From assembly GCA_025774735.1 (NCBI GenBank), contig JALGZU010000240.1, forward strand, positions 1-5,362: a stretch of 5,362 nt of DNA. The letters are read 5' to 3'. Shown here piece by piece: positions 1 to 5,362 of this stretch. This DNA is from a candidate division LCP-89 bacterium (GTDB lineage Bacteria; Electryoneota; B3-LCP). Each line of letters starts with the position of its first letter. The first letter of the stretch is position 1. A program made the position numbers and the translations under genes. The notes below the pieces were generated by a model. It had not been told where the DNA came from, ran no database searches, and saw only the letters and a list, made by a program, of their open reading frames with translations.

Positions 1-803
1 ATGTCCAATTCGACCTTGTTCGTTATGGGGATGGCGAAACTCAATACCGCCGACGGGTTGAAGGGATTCGGATAGGGCTGGTTGAACGAGAAGGCGGTCG
101 GGAGTTGAACGATTTCCTCCTGTTCCGGCTGAGGCGGAACAGACACTGGCCACGGCGGATCCGGCGTCCACAGAATGGCTAGACTGTCTTGTAGGCCATA
201 AGCGGACGGATCGGGACCGTTAAGATAACTGTAGTTGAGGGCGGACGCCTGATCCAAGCTCTCTATGCCCACAGTTGATGAGACCAATCCGAACAAATGC
301 AGCGATTTGTAGTAGAAGAGGATCTCTGCATCTCCTGAAACAGTCGGGTAGATGTTGGGATCGCAGAGCACGATCTGGAAGGTCTCCTGAGGCATCGAAG
401 TCGCGCCATGTGTAAGCTGGTAGTATTCGATGTAGAACTTTCCGAATCCTGGATCATAGTAGATGCTGATGCGGCCGGTCTCCTCAGTAGTGTTCCAGAG
501 GTCATCCCATAAGGCGGCTATCATCCCACTGACATCATCACTGTCGGGGAGCTGCCAGTTCACGGGCAGTACGGCGTTGGTCTCTCCAGGCACGATCCAT
601 CCATCGGCACTTACGGACAGCCGCGTAAAATCCTCACCCCAGTAACTGAACGTGAAGGGCAGGTCCACCGTAAGAGTCTGAATTTCGGAGTCGAAGGGGA
701 GAATCTCACCGGGACCGCCCGCGATTGGGTCGATTTCGAACCACTCGTAACTGGGACATTCCGGGTAGAGGCTATCATAGTTTTCATGAATCACGGTACG
801 CAT
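1..803 (-). CDS. C-terminal part of the C25 peptidase in a shifted frame: beta-sandwich domain plus YPNPFNP-type tail (runs off the window)
   Basis: This frame is open from ATG at 803 to base 1, 267 codons without a stop, and continues beyond the window. It reads on directly from the C25 gene: VIHENYDSLYPECPSYEWF, then a domain with GGPGE, LPFTFSYWGEDF, LSVSADGWI, MIAALWDDLW and ISIYYDPGFGKFYIEYY (about residues 15-213). The NGWI-like and WDDL motifs are typical of a beta-sandwich found at the end of such secreted peptidases. A Pro/Glu-rich linker (PPQPEQEE) leads to LPTAFSFNQPYPNPFNPS (51-101) and AVLSFAIP. That is the start of a FlgD-Ig-like or Por/type IX sorting tail, which in the FCB group serves in export or cell-surface attachment. 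ATG at 803 overlaps the upstream stop by 20 bases, so reinitiation is possible, but no good ribosome binding site precedes it. I take it as the displaced 3' end of the same gene rather than an independent gene. Confidence 0.8.
   Translation of the reverse strand, partial: MRTVIHENYDSLYPECPSYEWFEIDPIAGGPGEILPFDSEIQTLTVDLPFTFSYWGEDFTRLSVSADGWIVPGETNAVLPVNWQLPDSDDVSGMIAALWDDLWNTTEETGRISIYYDPGFGKFYIEYYQLTHGATSMPQETFQIVLCDPNIYPTVSGDAEILFYYKSLHLFGLVSSTVGIESLDQASALNYSYLNGPDPSAYGLQDSLAILWTPDPPWPVSVPPQPEQEEIVQLPTAFSFNQPYPNPFNPSAVLSFAIPITNKVELD
51..83 (-). other. Encoded YPNPFNP motif of a C-terminal sorting/FlgD-like domain
   Basis: The minus strand encodes NQPYPNPFNPS, preceded by LPTAFSF and followed by AVLSFAIPITNKVELD at the window edge. 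This opening is characteristic of the ~80-residue C-terminal domain (Por_Secre_tail or FlgD_ig type) that ends many secreted proteins in the FCB group. About 16 residues after the motif fall inside the window, so the rest of the domain and the true stop lie to the left. The sequence does not tell which of the two related domain types it is. Confidence 0.75.
784..803 (-). other. Frame junction in the C25 gene
   Basis: Both reading frames are meaningful here. One gives YAYRDS then a TGA stop at 786-784; the other gives TVIHENYDSLYP across the same bases. Rejoining them needs one base removed or 3n+2 bases restored. The sequence CGTGATTCAT is used by both frames (RDS and VIH), which would fit loss of a segment between two short direct repeats. 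A one-base sequencing or assembly error is equally possible from the sequence alone. No classic slippery heptamer is visible. Confidence 0.75.
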
Positions 804-3378
804 AGGTAGCCTGATCTGAGGTGATTCTAATGAAAAATTCGCAAGTATGGCCTATCGGAGTTGTAACCGGCGATGCCACCATAAAGGAATCGCCCTCATC
901 GATGCTGAGGTAGAGTTCACCGACAGCGAACGTATCGATTGCGATGGTACCCTCCAGAATTTCGATGTAGGAATCATCCGTAACCAGTTCAATGGTACCG
1001 TCGATGATATCCTCAGAGCCGGTATTATACATTCCGATATGGATCATGGTCGTATCACCGCGGTGGAACTGCTGCGTTGAATAAACGTTCGGTACGGCGT
1101 AGACGATCGTGAACATCGGAGTAATCAAGGGAATGCTGAAAGACGAGGTCCAGGTTGAATCCAATGCATCATTAACCTCGATCTGAAAGTCCAGGGGGGA
1201 GCCGATTTCGTACTGTTCAGCGTCCAGCTCAATTTCGAAATCGGGTGTTCCCACAGCAATACTTTCTGCAGGGATGTCTCCGAAGGTCGCATAGCTCTCG
1301 ATGACGTTAATCGTGGTTTCTGACGTTGACAGGGAAGCCGAGACTCCAAAGGCATCAATCAGTCCCCAATTCCGCAGAAACTCGGTCCATACGACCGTCT
1401 CGCCTGGGGATAGACCACCATCGCCGTTCCCGCCGATGGAATCATCCAGGATATAATCGTAATGCAGGATGTACGGGTTGCTTCCGATGACGGCGATACT
1501 GTCGACGATGGCTTTGCAGTTATGTTTTGTGACGGTAAAGTACACGAAAGAGGATTCCGTACTGGCGTTCCAATCCAGGATTACGGTGCCGTCGACGCCG
1601 GTCAAGTCAGCGTCCTGGAATTCGGTGGGGTGGTACAAACAGACCTGGGCGCCCTCCACTGGTTGGCCGTACCCGTCAGTAACTGTAAAACTCAACGGAA
1701 AACTCCCGATAGACAATGCACCCGGAATGGTCGTCTCCATGAGGGCGGGTATGTCGCTGTAAGGCATCAATTCGGGGTCGGCGAGGACGTAATACTCATT
1801 GAAAGCGACCCGCAAGATCTCCTCAATCTCAGGTTCGCCGGCGATGTACTCGTCGAAGGCTTCGTACATGAACATTTTTCCCGCGAGTAGAGCTGTGGCA
1901 ATTCTCGGTTCATTGCTTTCGAACAGTGATTTGTAGAGCCCGATATCCAGAGAATCATTGAACAGTGTGTGGGTATTCCAACCCGGCCCAATGAAGGAGA
2001 TCGCCCCGCGGTGGTTGGTGATGGTGCCAACGATCCACATCCAAAAATCGCCGAAACAGGGATCAGGCTCCCCGAAAAGCCCCACCCCACAGCCGATGGC
2101 GGTGACGACCGGCAGCATGAAGGAATTCTGTAACTGGAGGACGTGATCGATGTAAAAATTGTTGCCGGCCCAGCCCATGTCCCATCCCGCGCCGCGGTGG
2201 TTGAGATAACTGCGGCCGTCGTCGATCCACTGCACGAGCAGCTCCGGAGTGGCAACCGCGAAGAGGGTATCCACTTCATCGAAACCGAAGTTCAGCATGA
2301 TGTCACGGGTGTGGAGTTTCGTCTCTCGCTGTGTGAGGTTCGTGGGGTCGTATTCCGGTCCCTGTGCGGTAACGGCAGCGTGGCGGTACCAATCGGTATT
2401 GTAAAGGTTGGGATCCATCTCGTAGCGCATGACCTTGGAACTCATGTAGATGTAGGGATATTGCCCCTCAAATACCGGAATAGACCAGCGCCCCAGGATG
2501 ACGTCCGGAAAGAAGTCGTCGCCCTCCAGGCAGGCGAAGTAGTTCTCGTCTACGTAGTTGCCCGGTACACTCGCCGATGAGAATTGGGTGGGAGGATCAT
2601 TCGTGTAGTCCCAGCGGATTGGGAGAACCGTCTCGTCACCGGCCAGGAGCACGAAATCCGGACGGTTTGGCCAGGTGTCATAGGCCACCTGAAGATAGGC
2701 TTTTAAACCGGCATAATCAGTCGCGGTTATACCGATCTCGCTCAGCGTTGTCAGGGTCACCTCCAGACCCTTACGCCTCTTCCATTCTACGAATGGTGTC
2801 ATAACATCTCCGGCGAAGTCAGGGCAGATGATCAGCATGTGTTCCTGATCGAACTCATCCACTCCGGTGTTCGCTGGAGGATTGATCACAAGAGAGTTGA
2901 TGATGGAATCGAAAGAGCGTGAACGACCACTGCGAATCACCTCATTCACACCGATACCGGATGTGCTGATCTGGAGATTGAGATCGAAGACTTTCACCCA
3001 CTTATCACCGGACGATAGAACCGGCTTAATGATGATTTGGGCGATGCGGACTCCGCGCAAAATGGCAGGCTTTCCAATATTCACGCAGTGCTGCAGCTCC
3101 TTAGAGGTCGGTTGGCCGATGACGGTGACTGAAGGCTCACCCCGTTCCGGCAGCGCGACCCAGAAAGATATGACTTCATTGCCGGTTGCTTCTTCGACAG
3201 CGTTCCAGTAGGATCGCAGATCCAAACGGATTTGAGAACCTGACGTGGATGAACCGCTAACTTCGATGGCAACCTGCTCACGAGGAATGGGCCGGAGCTG
3301 CTGATTTTCAGACAGGGACGAAGCCGGCAGAATCGACAGAAAGAACAAACACAGCAAAATCTTGCTTGAGATTCCCAT
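784..3378 (-). CDS. Secreted gingipain-like C25 family cysteine peptidase, N-terminal part (frameshifted at its 3' end)
   Basis: The start chosen is ATG at 3378, not the upstream ATG at 3528. It follows an AGAGGGAG ribosome binding site by 7 bases and opens a good signal peptide (MGISSKILLCLFFLSILPAS, cleavage probably after SLS). This gives 864 residues. Numbered from the longer frame, the mature chain has a propeptide-like region (~75-215), a C25 catalytic domain (~228-590), a Peptidase_C25_C/Ig-like domain (~597-690, with GQPVEGAQV), and two beta-sandwich repeats. The first repeat begins with GNGDGGLSPGE, and the second spans ~803-914. Gingipain landmarks in the catalytic domain are SYLNHRGAGW (440-449), DHVLQLQNS (461-469) and TAIGCGVGLF, with nucleophile candidate Cys480 (2089-2091). 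The position of the usual catalytic His (GHG) reads Ala447; His444 lies three residues earlier. Known family role: exported endopeptidases. Substrate and activity here are unknown. The frame stops at 784 just after ITSDQATYAYRDS while homologous coding continues in another frame. Confidence 0.88.
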   Translation of the reverse strand: MGISSKILLCLFFLSILPASSLSENQQLRPIPREQVAIEVSGSSTSGSQIRLDLRSYWNAVEEATGNEVISFWVALPERGEPSVTVIGQPTSKELQHCVNIGKPAILRGVRIAQIIIKPVLSSGDKWVKVFDLNLQISTSGIGVNEVIRSGRSRSFDSIINSLVINPPANTGVDEFDQEHMLIICPDFAGDVMTPFVEWKRRKGLEVTLTTLSEIGITATDYAGLKAYLQVAYDTWPNRPDFVLLAGDETVLPIRWDYTNDPPTQFSSASVPGNYVDENYFACLEGDDFFPDVILGRWSIPVFEGQYPYIYMSSKVMRYEMDPNLYNTDWYRHAAVTAQGPEYDPTNLTQRETKLHTRDIMLNFGFDEVDTLFAVATPELLVQWIDDGRSYLNHRGAGWDMGWAGNNFYIDHVLQLQNSFMLPVVTAIGCGVGLFGEPDPCFGDFWMWIVGTITNHRGAISFIGPGWNTHTLFNDSLDIGLYKSLFESNEPRIATALLAGKMFMYEAFDEYIAGEPEIEEILRVAFNEYYVLADPELMPYSDIPALMETTIPGALSIGSFPLSFTVTDGYGQPVEGAQVCLYHPTEFQDADLTGVDGTVILDWNASTESSFVYFTVTKHNCKAIVDSIAVIGSNPYILHYDYILDDSIGGNGDGGLSPGETVVWTEFLRNWGLIDAFGVSASLSTSETTINVIESYATFGDIPAESIAVGTPDFEIELDAEQYEIGSPLDFQIEVNDALDSTWTSSFSIPLITPMFTIVYAVPNVYSTQQFHRGDTTMIHIGMYNTGSEDIIDGTIELVTDDSYIEILEGTIAIDTFAVGELYLSIDEGDSFMVASPVTTPIGHTCEFFIRITSDQATYAYRDS

Positions 3379-3385
3379 TTCCAAA

Positions 3386-3393
3386 CTCCCTCT
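3386..3393 (-). promoter_or_regulatory. Ribosome binding site deciding the C25 gene start
   Basis: The minus strand reads AGAGGGAG, then 7 bases, then ATG at 3378. This supports the start at the signal peptide over the upstream in-frame ATG at 3528, which would put a 50-residue extension in front of it. Confidence 0.7.
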
Positions 3394-3419
3394 TTTACAA
3401 CTCTTTGAGATTTTAAAAT

Positions 3420-3450
3420 ATAATAGCAAAAAGGCTGCCAGGAAAGTAAA
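3420..3450 (-). promoter_or_regulatory. Candidate promoter for the C25 gene
   Basis: On the minus strand, TTTACT (3450-3445) and TATTAT (3425-3420) are separated by 19 bases in an AT-rich patch. They match the sigma-70 consensus at 4/6 and 5/6 positions. Transcription would begin about 35 bases before the ATG at 3378. The spacing is long and the organism's sigma preferences are unknown. Read-through from gtrA, which ends 163 bases upstream, is the alternative. Confidence 0.3.
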
Positions 3451-3541
3451 AAACTCCGGGAGTGCCGAAATAACAGGCGGGATAGGTGAGGATAAAGCAA
3501 TGGCGGGGTTGATACTGGTGGGCTTCAAGGCCGGTAGACTG

Positions 3542-3988
3542 TTAATTCATCAACTCTTCTTCATCAACCTTTTTCTGTCTGAAAATCAGGTGGTTGCAGA
3601 TGATGTAATTGGCCAGGGCTCCAATCCCGATGCCGATCAGGTAGGCCAGCTTGTCCCACATACCCAGGAAGCGGGTGAGGACATATAAAGTGAGGAGTTG
3701 CGCTAGCATCGCCACCAGGCCGCTGGATAGGTGAAAGGCTAAGCAGCGCTTGAACCAGGTCTTCCATCCTTTCGTTGCGCGATCCCTGAAAGTCCAGCGG
3801 TCGTTCAGGATGAAGTTGTTTAATATGGAAAGTTCTATGGCAATGGCGCCGGCGATCAAATCGTATATGTGTACCAGGTCGTAGAGTAGGGTGTAAAAGC
3901 CCATGTTGATTACGACACCAACTGCACCCACGATGCCGAAGCGGAGAAAGCGGCCGATGTGGCCATTGGCCGATACAAGGGATTTCAT
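3542..3988 (-). CDS. GtrA-like family four-helix membrane protein
   Basis: This 148-residue protein has the usual length and layout of the GtrA family. Four hydrophobic helices lie at about 14-36, 41-61, 83-105 and 113-134. The conserved NNFILNDRWTF motif (57-67) follows helix 2, and a matching NYIICNHLIFRQKK ends helix 4. Family members sit in the inner membrane and are thought to help move polyprenyl-linked sugars for cell-surface polysaccharide or O-antigen modification, usually beside a glycosyltransferase. No glycosyltransferase is in this window, so the substrate cannot be inferred. ATG at 3988 is the only ATG, GTG or TTG between the first in-frame upstream stop and helix 1. No Shine-Dalgarno sequence is visible in front of it. 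The upstream leader carries a short ATCAAC tandem repeat. The C25 gene follows 163 bases downstream on the same strand. Family assignment is firm; the role is known only at family level. Confidence 0.9.
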   Translation of the reverse strand: MKSLVSANGHIGRFLRFGIVGAVGVVINMGFYTLLYDLVHIYDLIAGAIAIELSILNNFILNDRWTFRDRATKGWKTWFKRCLAFHLSSGLVAMLAQLLTLYVLTRFLGMWDKLAYLIGIGIGALANYIICNHLIFRQKKVDEEELMN

Positions 3989-4048
3989 CGATTGTTTCGC
4001 GTTGATGTTGATGTAATACTCGGGTTTTGAATGGGTCGGTAAAAAAGC

Positions 4049-4077
4049 AATTTAAGCAAAATCCGCCTTAAAATCAA
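4049..4077 (-). promoter_or_regulatory. Candidate sigma-70-type promoter for the GtrA-like gene
   Basis: The minus strand has TTGATT (4077-4072), a 17-base spacer, then TAAATT (4054-4049), each matching the consensus at 4/6 positions. The start point would be near 4042, giving a leader of about 54 bases. It lies just downstream of the putative terminator of the TPR gene, where a new promoter would be expected. The spacer contains TTTAAGGCGG, repeated in the terminator hairpin. Confidence 0.4.
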
Positions 4078-4080
4078 GAA

Positions 4081-4116
4081 CTATAATAACGAACCCCCGC
4101 CTGTTTAAGGCGGGGG
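4081..4116 (-). terminator. Rho-independent-type terminator after the TPR gene
   Basis: The minus strand forms a 9-base-pair GC-rich stem, CCCCCGCCT with AGGCGGGGG (arms 4116-4108 and 4102-4094), around a 5-base loop. It is followed by the T-rich TTCGTTATTATAG. It sits about 100 bases beyond the TPR stop codon. On the plus strand no T run follows, so the direction is minus. The tail is interrupted by C and G, so efficiency may be moderate. Confidence 0.65.
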
Positions 4117-4148
4117 CGTCTCGGCGGAAATACCGACCGGGGGCAGAC

Positions 4149-4179
4149 TGCAACCGCCCCAACTGTTTTAACGGTTGCA
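4149..4179. repeat. Inverted repeat TGCAACCG/CGGTTGCA in the TPR-gtrA intergenic region
   Basis: Perfect 8-base arms at 4149-4156 and 4172-4179 are separated by 15 bases. They lie 40 bases beyond the TPR stop and before the terminator hairpin. No T run follows on the minus strand, so this is not itself a clear terminator. It could be a 3'-end RNA stem of the TPR transcript or a protein-binding site. Confidence 0.5.
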
Positions 4180-4218
4180 CCGGCCAGATTCCGCGTTAAC
4201 GTTTCTATGTGAAGAAAT

Positions 4219-5362
4219 TCAATTCATCGTTATCGGTTCTCTATCCAGTTCAGCCAGGAGCGCACGAGCCTTCACCCGAGGGATCCAATCCGCATCGGCG
4301 CCATCCGTGGCGTGAACGAACATTTTCAATACCTTCACGGCTTCATCCAGTTGACCCAGGTTCATCAAGGATTCTGCCTTGATGAGTACAACGTCAGGAT
4401 CATTCGGATTGATCGCTATGAAGGGTTCCAGTGTTTTCAGAGCTTGTTGGTATTTTCCTGCCTCAAAGTAGAAGTTGCTGCTCAGGAACATGAGAAACAT
4501 TTTCATGTCCGAGACCTTTTCATCGACGATTAATTTATCAACTCGCTCTGCGGCGTTTAAGTAGCGCCCCATGGCTCGGTCATGCAGGGCTTTCAATAAT
4601 TGCTCATCTCTGGTCAGAATCTGGCACTTACCGCAATCGTCGAGGTATTGTGAGCAATTCTCTTCAGTTATCTCAATGGAATCCTTAAGGCATTTCTGCA
4701 CACACTTGATAGTGCTCTCGAGATTTACGTCGATGAGTTTTCCGATCTTCTCAACCTCACCCAAATCCGAATATATTAATCCTAGGGTCAAATTGATCGC
4801 CCGGTTGTAACCTTCGGGATTCTGCGCTTTCAGCAATGCATCGATGGCCTCAGAGTATTGACCTTGGGTTCTGTATAGCTCGGTCGACTTAACGGCTACT
4901 TCTCCCTTCGCCCACTCGCCTGTGGATAGATCGAGAGCTCGGTTAAAGCGGTATTTAGCCTCCTGGAGTTTTCCTGACCGCATGAGAGCAATGGCCATGT
5001 GCGTCTGAACGGCGTAGCTCAAGTTGCTCGGTTCAACGGCAAGAGTAGGTTTTACCGCGATGGCTTTGTCGAACTGGTCCAACGCTTCCCTGTATCTGCC
5101 CACGCGGATGAGAATATCGCCCAGCGAATCGTATGGATTGGCCTGATCCGGAGCGATGAATACATATTTCTTCATGTATTCGATTGCCTTGGAAAAATAC
5201 CCCGATTGCGCATGCAGGTAACCCAGAGAGTTGTAAACCAGTGCATAGTTGGGATTAATCTGATAGACCGTCTCATATTCGCTGATAGCCTTGTCGATCT
5301 CGCCCTTCTTCCAATAACGACCGGCCATGATAAGATGAGGCTCGATTTCATCCGGGTACTTC
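4219..5362 (-). CDS. Tetratricopeptide repeat protein, C-terminal part (5' end outside the window)
   Basis: The frame is open to the right edge. Eleven further residues (KYPDEIEPHLI) precede the Met at 5328 and continue the repeat pattern, so that Met is internal and the gene starts outside. At least 380 residues are present. Numbered from that Met, recognisable TPRs lie at ~1-26, 28-60 (YNSLGYLHAQSGYFSKAIEY), 64-97 (PYDSLGDILIRVGRYREAL), 105-137, ~145-170, ~176-200, 277-310 and 311-340. TPRs form helical hairpins that bind partner proteins. Between ~205 and 240 the repeats are interrupted by a Cys-rich segment, C-x3-C-x11-C-x6-C-x2-C (Cys209, 213, 225, 232, 235), which could bind metal or form disulfides. 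No membrane segment is visible. TPR tails with PYDSLGD-like repeats often follow an N-terminal kinase or regulator domain, but nothing in the window shows one. The function is unknown. Confidence 0.88.
   Translation of the reverse strand, partial: KYPDEIEPHLIMAGRYWKKGEIDKAISEYETVYQINPNYALVYNSLGYLHAQSGYFSKAIEYMKKYVFIAPDQANPYDSLGDILIRVGRYREALDQFDKAIAVKPTLAVEPSNLSYAVQTHMAIALMRSGKLQEAKYRFNRALDLSTGEWAKGEVAVKSTELYRTQGQYSEAIDALLKAQNPEGYNRAINLTLGLIYSDLGEVEKIGKLIDVNLESTIKCVQKCLKDSIEITEENCSQYLDDCGKCQILTRDEQLLKALHDRAMGRYLNAAERVDKLIVDEKVSDMKMFLMFLSSNFYFEAGKYQQALKTLEPFIAINPNDPDVVLIKAESLMNLGQLDEAVKVLKMFVHATDGADADWIPRVKARALLAELDREPITMN

Noticed and set aside
784..803. Programmed ribosomal frameshift at the C25 junction
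   Set aside because: There is no slippery heptamer, and the P-site codon TCA followed by TGA does not allow a good +1 re-pairing. Indel or sequence error is simpler.
1767..2279. A 170-codon minus-strand frame inside the C25 catalytic domain
   Set aside because: It is an out-of-frame shadow: the main frame across the same bases encodes the conserved Cys480 region. Its product is a Ser/Arg/Pro-rich sequence with no family resemblance.
1462..2580. Plus-strand open frames of 97 to 145 codons (1462-1890, 1469-1762, 2143-2580)
   Set aside because: They lie antisense inside the C25 gene, show no domain pattern or ribosome binding sites, and are explained by its codon composition.
3394..3424. Plus-strand TTTACA with TATAAT, a good-looking promoter
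   Set aside because: It would transcribe antisense into gtrA with no plausible plus-strand gene downstream. The spacing is 19 bases in a generally AT-rich patch.
3448..3463. ACTCCCGGAGT followed by six T on the minus strand, as a terminator after gtrA
   Set aside because: The stem is only 4 base pairs with a 3-base loop, too weak to call, although the T run is suggestive.
3379..3528. A 50-residue N-terminal extension of the C25 protein from ATG 3528
   Set aside because: It would bury the signal peptide in the middle of the chain, and the ATG at 3378 has a well-spaced AGAGGGAG site. The hydrophobic run in the extension comes from AT-rich intergenic DNA.
3564..3767. A 67-codon minus-strand frame inside gtrA
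   Set aside because: It is a shadow of the GtrA-like gene in another frame with no membrane helices or family motif.

Overview
All genes in this window lie on the minus strand, so transcription runs from right to left. There are three loci: a TPR protein entering from the right edge (4219-5362), a small GtrA-type membrane protein (3542-3988), and a large secreted gingipain-like (peptidase family C25) protein. The C25 gene starts at 3378 and leaves by the left edge at base 1. No stretch longer than about 230 bases lacks a gene. No tRNA, rRNA, CRISPR array or mobile element was seen.

The C25 gene is the main feature. It encodes a signal peptide, a propeptide-like region, a C25 catalytic domain, a series of beta-sandwich domains, and a C-terminal YPNPFNP-type tail. 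The frame breaks at about 784-803. The remaining ~267 codons continue in another frame down to base 1, with no stop and with clear domain content. The coding information is therefore one gene split by a frameshift, or two overlapping genes. The residue aligned with the catalytic His of gingipains appears to be Ala, while the nucleophile Cys is present.

The TPR-GtrA intergenic region (3989-4218) holds a strong stem-loop with a T-rich tail, read as the TPR gene's terminator, and a second perfect inverted repeat. A 10-base sequence from the terminator hairpin recurs in inverted orientation inside the spacer of a candidate gtrA promoter, which suggests an operator or alternative RNA pairing.

Organism: the C25 architecture with a YPNPFNP tail, the weak or absent Shine-Dalgarno in front of gtrA and the intermediate base composition suggest an uncultured lineage of the FCB superphylum or nearby (for example Zixibacteria, KSB1, Marinimicrobia, Latescibacterota). 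This is inference from protein style only. The three loci share a strand, but the terminator separates the TPR gene from gtrA and the C25 gene has its own ribosome binding site, so nothing shows that they work in one pathway.
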